A program made the position numbers and the translations under genes. Below, in pieces: positions 45,172 to 53,416 of a DNA stretch of 64,000 bases. Positions within the stretch are counted from its first letter, which is position 1; every line of letters begins with the position of its first letter. The stretch is from the NCBI RefSeq assembly GCF_040801915.1, contig NZ_JBFMIA010000001.1, positions 186,001 through 250,000 on the forward strand, written 5' to 3'. Origin of the DNA: Jeotgalibacillus marinus. Its GTDB lineage: Bacteria > Bacillota > Bacilli > Bacillales > Jeotgalibacillaceae. The notes below the pieces were generated by a model. It searched no databases, was not told where the DNA came from, and worked only from the letters and a program-made list of their open reading frames with translations.

Positions 45172-45494
45172 ATCCTTTCTATAACAGTTCTCCTTTAGTA
45201 TTCTCCTCCACTCCTCAATTCTCCTTCTTCTTTTTTAAAAACTTTTGGAACAAAAAAGAAAGACATTCAGGCCTTCAGAGTTAAAATCAACAGCTAAATT
45301 ATCTTCATTCGTTAAAATCGGACATTTTAAAAATCATGGCTCTTAGATAATTAGTAACTACTTCATATAGTCCCACCAGTTTTTTTAAAAAATCACCTAA
45401 TCGTCACAATCAAAAAAGATGAGTTATTTACTTTCTATTGTGGTATCCTATATAATAGGTTCGATGGAATTGTTCGTATAAAGGAGGGATTTGG
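45172..45494. other. Divergent intergenic region comGA / yqgY
   Basis: 323 AT-rich bases without a gene. It must hold the comG promoter, but I found no AAAA-N5-TTTT pair at ComK spacing; the nearest is AAAA-N7-TTTT at 45314-45328. A well-spaced AAGGAGG for yqgY is at its right end. Confidence 0.5.
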
Positions 45495-45746
45495 ATGGAT
45501 AAGATGTATCGAGTTTTGGGGTTCTGGACTGGAATTTTTTCGATTTTCTTTTATATAGGACACATGCCCAAAACATCATTGCTTTTCCTTGCCCAGACAG
45601 GATTTTTCATCCTATTAGGGTATTTGAAATTATCTGAGCGTATGTATGTTTATGTTTTCTTCGTATACTTAACTGTTTTCTTTGCAGGATTTACTTATTG
45701 GACAACCTTCATGATGCCACTCGGAGGTCCTCTTGCTTCTCAGTAA
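45495..45746 (+). CDS. yqgY: DUF2626 membrane protein YqgY
   Basis: 83 residues, three hydrophobic stretches (about 7-22, 27-42, 50-70); DUF2626 family specific to Bacillales, function unknown. Followed by a strong terminator. Confidence 0.85.
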   Translation: MDKMYRVLGFWTGIFSIFFYIGHMPKTSLLFLAQTGFFILLGYLKLSERMYVYVFFVYLTVFFAGFTYWTTFMMPLGGPLASQ

Positions 45747-45750
45747 TATT

Positions 45751-45786
45751 AAAACCCCTCAGCTATGAACTGAGGGGCTTTTTATT
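45751..45786 (+). terminator. Terminator after yqgY
   Basis: An eight-bp CCCCTCAG/CTGAGGGG stem (45755-45762 with 45770-45777) followed by CTTTTTATTT. Confidence 0.9.
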
Positions 45787-45795
45787 TGTTTCTAA

Positions 45796-45829
45796 TTGGG
45801 CTGAACGAGCCGCTTTCGTTCGCTTTTAA
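45796..45829 (-). repeat. Dispersed intergenic repeat, copy C (partial)
   Basis: On the minus strand AAAAGCGAACGAAAGCGG then CTCGTTCAGCCC, the left module shared with copies A, D and E. Lies just past the yqgX stop. Confidence 0.5.
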
Positions 45830-45831
45830 TA

Positions 45832-46467
45832 CTAAAATCCATTTAAGAACGGGTTTGTATTCATTTCTTGTGAGATTGTTGTCACTGGGCCGTGTCCCGG
45901 AAGAACGTATGTATCCTCAGGTAAAGTCAATAGTTTTTGGTGAATACTCTTGATTAGCACATCATGATTTCCTCTTGGAAGATCTGTTCGACCAATACTT
46001 CCTTGAAACAACGTATCTCCAGCAATGACAACTCCAGATTGTTTAAAGTAAAAACTTACGCTTCCTGGGGAGTGACCTGGCGTGTTAAACAACTGAAATG
46101 AGAAGCCACCGATCGTGCATTCACCTTGTGTGTCGTATAAATAATCCGCATCCCTCGCAGTGATTGGTTGAATACCTTGAAAAAAAGAGGAACCGTTCTT
46201 TGAAGAGTCAGACAACCACTTTTTCTCCTCTTCGTGAACATACACAGGGATTTTATAATGATCACGAATCGGATCGACTGCACCAATATGGTCAAAATGA
46301 GCATGTGTTAAAATGATTGCTGTAGGTGTTAACTTCTTTTGTTCAATAAATTGTCGTAATTTAGTTTCTTCTTCACCCGGATCAATGATTAGGCAGTTTT
46401 GTTCATCATTGTAAACAATATATGCATTCGTTTGAAGGGGACCGAGTGGTATTTGGATCCATTCCAT
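45832..46467 (-). CDS. yqgX: Metallo-beta-lactamase-fold hydrolase YqgX
   Basis: 211 residues, glyoxalase II-like. Metal motif THAHFDHIGAVD (HxHxDH) near 54-65, then GHSPGSVSF, GDTLFQGSIGRTD and GHGPVTT. Cytoplasmic hydrolase; B. subtilis YqgX has been linked to methylglyoxal detoxification, but the substrate here is inference. GAGGTGATGAA precedes the ATG. Confidence 0.9.
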   Translation of the reverse strand: MEWIQIPLGPLQTNAYIVYNDEQNCLIIDPGEEETKLRQFIEQKKLTPTAIILTHAHFDHIGAVDPIRDHYKIPVYVHEEEKKWLSDSSKNGSSFFQGIQPITARDADYLYDTQGECTIGGFSFQLFNTPGHSPGSVSFYFKQSGVVIAGDTLFQGSIGRTDLPRGNHDVLIKSIHQKLLTLPEDTYVLPGHGPVTTISQEMNTNPFLNGF

Positions 46468-46664
46468 TTCATCACCTCAACGTTAGTGTAGCATGAGTTA
46501 TATCATATTTGTTCCGAAAAATATCGGATCCTCACGAAAGTGGCACTAATAGTTCTCGACAATGATCTAAAAAAAATATAAACTAATAAAAGAGTACGTA
46601 TATAAGTAGCACTAATCTCGAACATACTTAACATGAACAACTGTAATGAAAGGAGTGTATAAAG

Positions 46665-46838
46665 ATGAATGGACTAACAATTATTTTATCATTAGTCACT
46701 ATATTAGCTGCGATCGGTACGCTTTCTTCTTTTAAAGGCAAAAACATTATGGGTATTTTGTTTGGTCTCGCAACATTAGGTGTATTTGGATGGTTTACGA
46801 TCATGACAATTGTATATGAAGGTTATCCAGTTCTTTAA
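46665..46838 (+). CDS. yqgW: DUF2759 small membrane protein YqgW
   Basis: 57 residues, two membrane helices (about 3-20 and 28-48). Starts MNGLTIILSLVTILA and has GKNIMGILFGLATLGVFGW, the DUF2759 signature. Ribosome site AAAGGAG at 46649-46655, nine bases before the ATG. Too short for many gene callers. Function unknown. Confidence 0.85.
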   Translation: MNGLTIILSLVTILAAIGTLSSFKGKNIMGILFGLATLGVFGWFTIMTIVYEGYPVL

Positions 46839-46840
46839 AA

Positions 46841-46871
46841 AAAAGAGTTGACGACTATCGTCAACTCTTTT
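46841..46871. terminator. Shared terminator of yqgW and yqgV
   Basis: A perfect 14-bp stem (46841-46854 with 46858-46871) with A/T runs on both sides, between two convergent genes. Confidence 0.9.
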
Positions 46872-47198
46872 TTATGGCTCCAGCTTCATTAGCTGTTGTT
46901 TTACGGAAGCTAGTTTATTTTTCATCGAATGATTGTTGCGATCTCGTCGATCATCTATTCGGATATTCGTCGCGACTCGCTCAATACCATTCTTAAATGG
47001 AGACTCATGCATTTCTTGAACAACTTCTAACAACGCCGGGAGCTCACCTTCGATCAACGTGCTCATAGGAGTTAACTCGTAGGTTATTTTTCCTTCTTCA
47101 GCCCAGTTCGCTAAAATACGCTGAATGTCCGCTACATAGCGACTTACACTAGGTGTGTCAGTGCCAATTGGTATAACCGTTACATCAATGATAGCCAT
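46872..47198 (-). CDS. yqgV: MTH1187-family protein YqgV
   Basis: 108 residues with the start IDVTVIPIGTDTPSVSRYVADI and the YELTPMSTLIEGE segment of the MTH1187/YkoF-like ferredoxin fold; some members bind thiamine-type ligands. The ATG directly follows the yqgU stop. Confidence 0.87.
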   Translation of the reverse strand: MAIIDVTVIPIGTDTPSVSRYVADIQRILANWAEEGKITYELTPMSTLIEGELPALLEVVQEMHESPFKNGIERVATNIRIDDRRDRNNHSMKNKLASVKQQLMKLEP

Positions 47199-48314
47199 CT
47201 ATTGAATTTCCTCCTCAAAAATTAAAAATCGCTCAAGATCCCCATCTATCATATCAATGATCGATGTATACTGAAACCCCATCAAACAATAGGCTCCATC
47301 CGGTGAGCATGAGAGTGGTTCATTGTTTACATAGTCTTTAATTACCGTCTCTGCTGACGCTTCTACATCCCACGACACCAGTGCAAACTGATTCTCTTCA
47401 GTATTATATTCACCGTCTTTATACGGCTTAAACGTAATAAACGTATTCTCACTTTTGATAAAATCATACTTAGGTATGACCCAATCAGAATACATTTGTA
47501 CACTAGGAGCTGTAAATGTAGAAATAATCTCACCCTCTCGATCAAATGTATAAGAGAATTCTTTTTCCTCTTTCCCTAATTCAACTGTCATAAAAAAAGG
47601 TTGTAATAAATCAAATGCAAGGACAGCCTCTTTTACCTGATTGCTATAATCAATATCAAAAAAATGTTCATAAACAGGTGCTTCAGGAACATTTATTTCA
47701 GATGACCATTGCTGATACACAAATTTGTCTAAAGAGGACCATGCAATAAAAGGAGGTGTTCCTGTTATTTCTTCCCACTCTTTTTTATTGATGTCTGCTA
47801 ACCAAACTTTATATGTCCAATCTGACTCAAAAGCAGTAAATAAAATCTTAGATTCGTCATGTTCATTCCACTCATACAGAAGCTCATACGATTCAATCAC
47901 ATGAGACCATACCTTTTCTTTTGTTTGTAAATTAAAAACAGATACTTCTGCGTTTAAAGTGGAATCAGCCTTATGAAGCAATAAAGACTGTTTACTTGGA
48001 CTTAGAGAAGCTTGTGTTAACGAACCTTGCTCTGATAGGACGATTTTTGTTTGAGCAGTACAGATGTTATAGGAAATAATGTGATATTCAAGTTGGTCTA
48101 TTTGAGCAGCATATAAAATTTCATGATTATTAAGCCAACCGATGTAACTATGAAAAGAGGAGGATGGCAAAATAAGCGGATTTAAACTAGCTAGACTTTT
48201 GTCGTTTTCATTGTTCGATCTTACAGCAGCTTCTGACTCGTCAAAATGCTGGCTATATCCAACTGAGATCATGCAAATTAAGGTATACAGTACAATAAAT
48301 CCTACTTTTTTCAA
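47199..48314 (-). CDS. yqgU: YqgU-like beta-propeller protein
   Basis: 371 residues from TTG 48314, seven bases after GAGGAGG. N-terminal hydrophobic segment KVGFIVLYTLICMISVGYS acts as signal or anchor, then repeated beta-strand units as in YqgU (IGWLNNHEILY; WSSLDKFVYQQW). B. subtilis YqgU is a predicted lipoprotein; here no lipobox cysteine follows the hydrophobic segment. Function unknown. Coupled to yqgV. Confidence 0.8.
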   Translation of the reverse strand: MKKVGFIVLYTLICMISVGYSQHFDESEAAVRSNNENDKSLASLNPLILPSSSFHSYIGWLNNHEILYAAQIDQLEYHIISYNICTAQTKIVLSEQGSLTQASLSPSKQSLLLHKADSTLNAEVSVFNLQTKEKVWSHVIESYELLYEWNEHDESKILFTAFESDWTYKVWLADINKKEWEEITGTPPFIAWSSLDKFVYQQWSSEINVPEAPVYEHFFDIDYSNQVKEAVLAFDLLQPFFMTVELGKEEKEFSYTFDREGEIISTFTAPSVQMYSDWVIPKYDFIKSENTFITFKPYKDGEYNTEENQFALVSWDVEASAETVIKDYVNNEPLSCSPDGAYCLMGFQYTSIIDMIDGDLERFLIFEEEIQ

Positions 48315-48444
48315 CCAACGTCCTCCTCTCCATAAACTTTTATCCACTTCATCCAATCTTATTTCTCGCTATTATAAGGATATACTATATTGACGTTTGT
48401 GAAAGGTAAAAGTTTCTTTTTTGGACATTTTTTGAAATTGTTTT

Positions 48445-49644
48445 TTAGTCACTACCTAACAACTCTACACTTTGAATAAAAACTGGTGCCATCGCAGCGT
48501 AAATCTCTGGGAATTGATCTAAATGAAGCGGATTAACCCCACTTCCTAATTCAAACGTAAAGCCTGGTTTTCGAAATTCGTAGATAAACCAGTCTTTATA
48601 GCCAGCATGACTATCAACGTAGCGAACAGAGCGATATCCACTCGAGGCGCTAAAAAGAGACGCATAACGCTGCGAAATGGGTGGTTCTAAACCTTCATAT
48701 CCCCAATAAAATTCCTCACCTTGTGTATGAAGAGCAATCACTAAGTTAAATGGAATTTGTCTTGCTAATTCCGCCATTGCCTGTGATTCTGGTTGATTCA
48801 ATGGTGCTACGCCGGGATAATCTCGAGGTGCAGGAGCAGATACGTTGTTACTCTCTTTTTCAATCTCCCAACCTGCGGGAAATTGATCATTTAAATCAAC
48901 CCCTTCAATATTTGCTTTCCATCCTGTAAAATCATGCGATCCATTATTAATTGCTACTACTTTTTGCTCATTATCTTCACTTGGTCCATTGATGACAAGT
49001 TCTACCCCATCAGGATTAACCATAGGGATGACGTAAAGTGACGTTTGCTCATAGGTTGCCATTCTCCTTTGGTGCTCACTAGAATCACTATTCGTTAGGT
49101 GCCATAGATGGTCATCTAGCAAAGAAACAAGAATAGGAGTAGTAATCCATTCATTCGCATGAAACGATGCATTCCATTGTACTCGATTTGACCCTGTACC
49201 TATCTTAATCATGGTTAACTGTCTTCCTTCCACACTCCTACCAACTTCAGACACTGTCATAAATGGATATTTTGATTTTAACTCTTCAATATCCCTTTCT
49301 AGCTCCGCATATGAGTAATTCATCGCACGAGAATTTGGTTGATTTTCCACTCGACTTGGAATTCGAATCATCATACCAGCTGTAAGTTGATTAGGTTGAA
49401 TAAGTGGGTTTATAAAAAGTAGCGCATCAAGTGGTACATTAAATCTACGATGAATCGTCCAATAAGTATCACCTTGCTGTACAGTGTAGGTCCATGCAAC
49501 GTATCCTGGAATTTTAACTACTTGACCAATGTTTAATTGATTAGGATTTACATTTGGATTCGAATCAACGATTAACAATAAAGGTACTGAAAAAAGTTTT
49601 GAATAACGATTAAAGGTATCATTTTGACGCACGAGTATGTCCAT
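48445..49644 (-). CDS. yqgT: LysM/M14 gamma-D-glutamyl-L-diamino acid endopeptidase
   Basis: 399 residues. Two LysM peptidoglycan-binding domains (about 2-47 and 52-96) and an M14 zinc carboxypeptidase domain: zinc ligands in SFHANEW (HxxE) and ALHTQGE, catalytic glutamate in FTFELGSG. Cuts the D-Glu to diaminopimelate bond in wall peptides, like Lysinibacillus endopeptidase I. No signal peptide, as in that enzyme, so a role inside the sporulating cell is likely. Confidence 0.9.
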   Translation of the reverse strand: MDILVRQNDTFNRYSKLFSVPLLLIVDSNPNVNPNQLNIGQVVKIPGYVAWTYTVQQGDTYWTIHRRFNVPLDALLFINPLIQPNQLTAGMMIRIPSRVENQPNSRAMNYSYAELERDIEELKSKYPFMTVSEVGRSVEGRQLTMIKIGTGSNRVQWNASFHANEWITTPILVSLLDDHLWHLTNSDSSEHQRRMATYEQTSLYVIPMVNPDGVELVINGPSEDNEQKVVAINNGSHDFTGWKANIEGVDLNDQFPAGWEIEKESNNVSAPAPRDYPGVAPLNQPESQAMAELARQIPFNLVIALHTQGEEFYWGYEGLEPPISQRYASLFSASSGYRSVRYVDSHAGYKDWFIYEFRKPGFTFELGSGVNPLHLDQFPEIYAAMAPVFIQSVELLGSD

Positions 49645-49691
49645 CGTCTCCCCCCCTCAACAAACAGTATTCCAGTATCATAGATTTCATG

Positions 49692-49730
49692 AAAAAAGAT
49701 CGAGCACCCACTGGGCACTCGATCTTTTTT
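49692..49730. terminator. Terminator after the LTA synthase gene
   Basis: Long stem AAAAGATCGAG/CTCGATCTTTT (inner CCCA-TGGG) with T/A runs on both sides, just past the stop at 49733. Confidence 0.85.
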
Positions 49731-49732
49731 GT

Positions 49733-51646
49733 TTATTCTACGTCTACAGGTTCAGTCGTGTCTTCTTTTAGGCGACCATTTTTAGCATCATAAAAACGCA
49801 ATAAGTCACCATAAATAATTTCGTCATTATAAGCTAACTCTTCGTTTACTCGTTCCATATAAGGAAGACATATTTCACTGTCAATCGCTTCGCCTGTTTC
49901 TTTGTCCCAGCACGTTTCACCTGCATAAACAATGTCCTCAGTGATAAATCGACCATCACGTAGGATAACAAAATTATCATTATCCTCTGAGAAAATGTCT
50001 TGCCCGAACTGAATCGCGTTGCCTGTCTCAATTCCAACTAAGTTTTCTATCGTTGGTTTTAAATCAATTTGTCCAGCAAGAGTATGGTTTACCTCTCCAA
50101 CACCTGAATCTGGAATATGAATGAACAGAGGAACGCGTTGTAGCTGCGCCGATTCAAACGGTGTTATCTCACGTTCTAAATATTTACTCATGGCCACATT
50201 ATGGTTTTCTGAAATACCATAGTGGTCTCCATACATAATGATAATTGAGTTTTCATATAGCCCGGATTCTTTTAAAGATGCAAAAAATTCTTTAATTGCT
50301 TCATCTTGATAGCGAACGGTTTGGAAATACCGGTTCAATGTACGTGAGTTCGAATCATACTCACCAATAAACTTATCCTCCTCATCCAAAGTGAAAGGAT
50401 AATGGTTTGTTAAAGTAATCACTTTCGAGAAAAATGGTTGTTCCATTTCTTTCATATGATCAACTGATTGTTGAAGGAATGGAATATCTTTCATTCCCCA
50501 GTTAACATCTTCGCCTTCTCCAACTGTGTAATCTGGCAGTGAATAAAATCGATCATATCCAAAGTTTTCATAGACGGTATTACGATTCCAGAAACTTCCA
50601 TTATTTGCGTGTAGCGCCGTCGTATAATAGCCATTATCATTAAAGTTTTCGGTAAGAGTCTGGTACTCATTCCCACTATGTGTAAAGAACACGGCACCAC
50701 GACCGAGTGGATAAAGCGAGTTATCTAAAAGAAACTCTGAATCGGATGTTTTCCCTTGTTCTGTTTGATGATAAAAATTATCCATGTAAACCGTATCTTC
50801 ATCTTTTGTTAACTCATTTAAAAACGGTGTAATTTCTTCACCATTCATTTCATTGTTGATAACAAAGTTCTGTGTTGACTCTAATTTTACAACAATGACA
50901 TTACGCCCTTCGGCAATTCCATGCATTTCATCTGATGGATCTGTTTGCTTTGCTTTAATATAGTTATTTACGGCAACGAGATCGTTACTGTCTGCAAGTG
51001 CACGTTGAGCTGATTGTCTAGTTTGTAAATAAATATCATAAATGTGGTAGTTATACGTACCAATATTTTTCACTAGCATTTCACGGTCAAACGTTCTCGT
51101 TAAAAGCTGCGGACGCTCTGTTTCTGCTAATCCTAAGTTAAAAAAGAATGTTGCTATCGCTACTAAAAAATAAGCTCTTCTGTTAATTTTAGTTGTCTCT
51201 CTGAATATGACAAATGATGGTTTTACCTTTGCAAGTACGATTAAGATAACAATGTCTAGAAAATATAAAGGATCTGTCCACCAATTAATATTTCCTATCG
51301 CACTTCCACCAAGATCCCCAAAATTACTCGTTTGGAATAACACAGGCACGGTGATGAAATCATTAAAAAATCGATAGAATACCATGTTAGAAAATAAAAT
51401 GATCGTTAAAATTAAACTCGTTAGAATCACGTATGTGTTTCTCGTTTTCTCTTTCTTAATGAAAAAAGCAAACCCAAAAATGATCAATAAAAAGCTAAGT
51501 GGGTTAATAAACAAGATGATTGCTTGCATCATATTTTCAGCTTCGATACTAAAGCTTGCGAAATAAGACACAACCGTCTTTATCCATAAGAACACAATGG
51601 CAAGCGTGACAAGTGAAAGCTTTGGCATCACCCATTTTTTGTTCAT
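49733..51646 (-). CDS. ltaS: Lipoteichoic acid synthase family protein (YqgS)
   Basis: 637 residues. Five N-terminal membrane helices (within 8-175), an AxA-type signal peptidase site ALA at 216-218 and an extracellular sulfatase-fold domain: metal glutamate in KLES (256), catalytic T300 in QGKTSDSEF, and YGDHYG. Polymerises glycerolphosphate from phosphatidylglycerol. B. subtilis has four paralogues; this one is at the yqgS locus. Confidence 0.93.
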   Translation of the reverse strand: MNKKWVMPKLSLVTLAIVFLWIKTVVSYFASFSIEAENMMQAIILFINPLSFLLIIFGFAFFIKKEKTRNTYVILTSLILTIILFSNMVFYRFFNDFITVPVLFQTSNFGDLGGSAIGNINWWTDPLYFLDIVILIVLAKVKPSFVIFRETTKINRRAYFLVAIATFFFNLGLAETERPQLLTRTFDREMLVKNIGTYNYHIYDIYLQTRQSAQRALADSNDLVAVNNYIKAKQTDPSDEMHGIAEGRNVIVVKLESTQNFVINNEMNGEEITPFLNELTKDEDTVYMDNFYHQTEQGKTSDSEFLLDNSLYPLGRGAVFFTHSGNEYQTLTENFNDNGYYTTALHANNGSFWNRNTVYENFGYDRFYSLPDYTVGEGEDVNWGMKDIPFLQQSVDHMKEMEQPFFSKVITLTNHYPFTLDEEDKFIGEYDSNSRTLNRYFQTVRYQDEAIKEFFASLKESGLYENSIIIMYGDHYGISENHNVAMSKYLEREITPFESAQLQRVPLFIHIPDSGVGEVNHTLAGQIDLKPTIENLVGIETGNAIQFGQDIFSEDNDNFVILRDGRFITEDIVYAGETCWDKETGEAIDSEICLPYMERVNEELAYNDEIIYGDLLRFYDAKNGRLKEDTTEPVDVE

Positions 51647-51913
51647 AATGTTTCCTCCTCTGAAGCTAAAAAGTTAGCATATTTCTCTATTTATTAGAAA
51701 TTTGTGGATATCAACTTAAGTTCAGTGACTATCTTAACCCGTTTAAATTTAAAAAGCAAACGATTCTTTTTCACAACTTTAGATCATATTTACAAATCCC
51801 TTATAATAGACGTATCAAAACAAAAAAAGTTTCTTTATTTCTTAAACTTATAAAAACACGACTAAAGTAACATGTTTTGAGTTTTATTGATTTCCAATAG
51901 CTATAACAAAGAA
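51647..51913. other. AT-rich intergenic region, no gene
   Basis: Upstream region of the LTA synthase gene. A plus-strand TATAAT at 51802-51807 with TTTAGA 18 bases upstream could start a short transcript toward the hairpin at 51914-51962, but support is weak. Confidence 0.35.
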
Positions 51914-51962
51914 TGATAAACTTTAAGCTGCCATGTATAGGGTGGCAGCTTAAATTTATCAT
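51914..51962. repeat. Long hairpin-forming palindrome
   Basis: A 12-bp perfect stem (51922-51933 with 51943-51954) is extended by ATGATAAA/TTTATCAT past a single bulged C, about 20 bp in all, with a 9-base loop. Confidence 0.6.
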
Positions 51963-52081
51963 CATTAGTCAGCTGCGTGCTGCAAGCCCCTCTATAGTTC
52001 AGGTCACTGACTAATGAAAAAAAGATTCATCTTTCAGCGCGCCTTATGATTGCCTTGACGGAACGAGCCGTTTACGCTTTT
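51962..52081 (-). repeat. Dispersed intergenic repeat, copy D, bounded by an 11-bp inverted repeat
   Basis: Minus strand: AAAAGCGTAAACGG then CTCGTTC, CATAAGGCG, and CTATAGAGGGGCTTGCAGC, in the order of copy A. The last block is enclosed by TCATTAGTCAG (51962-51972) and CTGACTAATGA (52007-52017). It lies between glcK and the LTA synthase gene. Confidence 0.55.
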
Positions 52082-52084
52082 GTT

Positions 52085-53053
52085 TTAATGTTTCTCCTTG
52101 ATTAACCAGGCAGCGCCGATCACGCCTGCATCGTTTCCTAAAGTAGCAACCTCGATTGTTGTCGATTCAGCGACTGTTGAAAAAGCAAACTGCTTAAACT
52201 TTTCTCGTAGAGGATTCAACAATGTATCTCCCGATTGTGATACACCTCCACCAATGACAATTTTCTCAGGATTTAAAGCACCTCCGAGGTTGGCTAACGC
52301 AAGACCTAAATAGAATGATAGCTTTTGAACCACTTGAGTAGCAACAAGATCTCCCATAGTTGCTGCATCAAAAATCTCTTTTGATGATAGCTGTCCTGTT
52401 ACTGCTAGAACTTCTCTTAATGTAGAAGGTGCATTACTTTCTTTTAAAGCATCCATCGCCAATCGAATGACTCCAGTAGCTGATGCAACGGTTTCTAAAC
52501 AACCATATTTCCCGCAATTACAATAATAGCCATTTTCAGGAACAGCCGTGATATGACCAATCTCACCAGCAGCACCTTTGACTCCATGTGCAATATCACC
52601 ATTTACGATGACACCACCACCAACACCTGTGCCGAGTGTAACACAAACCACATCACGCGCTCCGTCGCCTGCACCCTTCCACATCTCTCCGATGGCAGCA
52701 ACATTGGCATCGTTTTCAATGACCACTGGAAGCCCTGTTAATTGCTGTAGTTCGTCACGTAATGCGACTGGTTCGTCCCAACCAATGTTCACCCCTGTGT
52801 ACAGGATTCCAGTTTGCCTATTCACAGGTCCTGGCGCACCTACTCCAATACCTAACACAGTTTCCTTTTTAATTGAATATTGGACCATTTTTAATTTAAT
52901 CGATGCTGCAATATCTGGAATGATACTGACCCCTTTATTACTCTTATTCGTCGGAATCTCCCATTTTTCCACAATTTCACCTTGATCTAACACGAACGCA
53001 ATTTTAATGGTAGTTCCACCAATATCAACACCAATAATCAAGTTTTCGTTCAT
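52085..53053 (-). CDS. glcK: ROK-family glucokinase
   Basis: 322 residues. ATP-binding GVDIGGTTIKIAF, sugar-binding ENDANVAAIGEMWKGAG with EIGH, and the ROK zinc motif CNCGKYGCLE. Phosphorylates glucose to glucose-6-phosphate. AGGTGA precedes the ATG; follows yqgQ by 16 bases, as in B. subtilis. Confidence 0.95.
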   Translation of the reverse strand: MNENLIIGVDIGGTTIKIAFVLDQGEIVEKWEIPTNKSNKGVSIIPDIAASIKLKMVQYSIKKETVLGIGVGAPGPVNRQTGILYTGVNIGWDEPVALRDELQQLTGLPVVIENDANVAAIGEMWKGAGDGARDVVCVTLGTGVGGGVIVNGDIAHGVKGAAGEIGHITAVPENGYYCNCGKYGCLETVASATGVIRLAMDALKESNAPSTLREVLAVTGQLSSKEIFDAATMGDLVATQVVQKLSFYLGLALANLGGALNPEKIVIGGGVSQSGDTLLNPLREKFKQFAFSTVAESTTIEVATLGNDAGVIGAAWLIKEKH

Positions 53054-53069
53054 CTTCTCACCTATCCAT

Positions 53070-53273
53070 CTATTTTTGTTTTTCTTCTCCGATTTCTCTT
53101 CTCAAAAGTAGAATAGCTGTTTGATATTCGATTGAATCGATCAATTGCGACTGATAAAGATCTCTTATTTCAAGCTCCATCATGTCCAAATTTGTTGCAC
53201 GGTCACCTACATAGACAAATATACCAAAGCGCTTTAATAATTGCTGAACATCAAAAACTGTTGTTAATGTCAT
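53070..53273 (-). CDS. yqgQ: DUF910 protein YqgQ
   Basis: 67 residues, helical, with VQQLLKRFGIFVYVGDR and LEIRDLYQSQLID, the YqgQ/DUF910 signature. GGAGGT precedes the ATG. Lies just upstream of glcK; function unknown, possibly nucleic-acid binding. Confidence 0.88.
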   Translation of the reverse strand: MTLTTVFDVQQLLKRFGIFVYVGDRATNLDMMELEIRDLYQSQLIDSIEYQTAILLLRREIGEEKQK

Positions 53274-53349
53274 GTCAGATGACCTCCAATTTACTATACA
53301 TATCTTTTTACAAGTATAAGTGAATTAAGTTCCATGCTCAAGAACAAGT

Positions 53350-53377
53350 GGCTCGTTCAGCTAAGGCATAAGACGAC
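53350..53377 (+). repeat. Dispersed intergenic repeat, copy E (partial)
   Basis: GGCTCGTTCAG then GGCATAAGACG, the two left-hand blocks of the repeat, in the 143-base gap between yqgQ and gluP. Confidence 0.5.
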
Positions 53378-53416
53378 CTGCACTTCGTTGACCCTTAGAG
53401 GTTAGATTCCTATCCA

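Noticed and set aside
45172..45494. ComK box upstream of comGA
   Set aside because: Searched for paired AAAA-N5-TTTT; only AAAA-N7-TTTT was found, so no ComK site is claimed.
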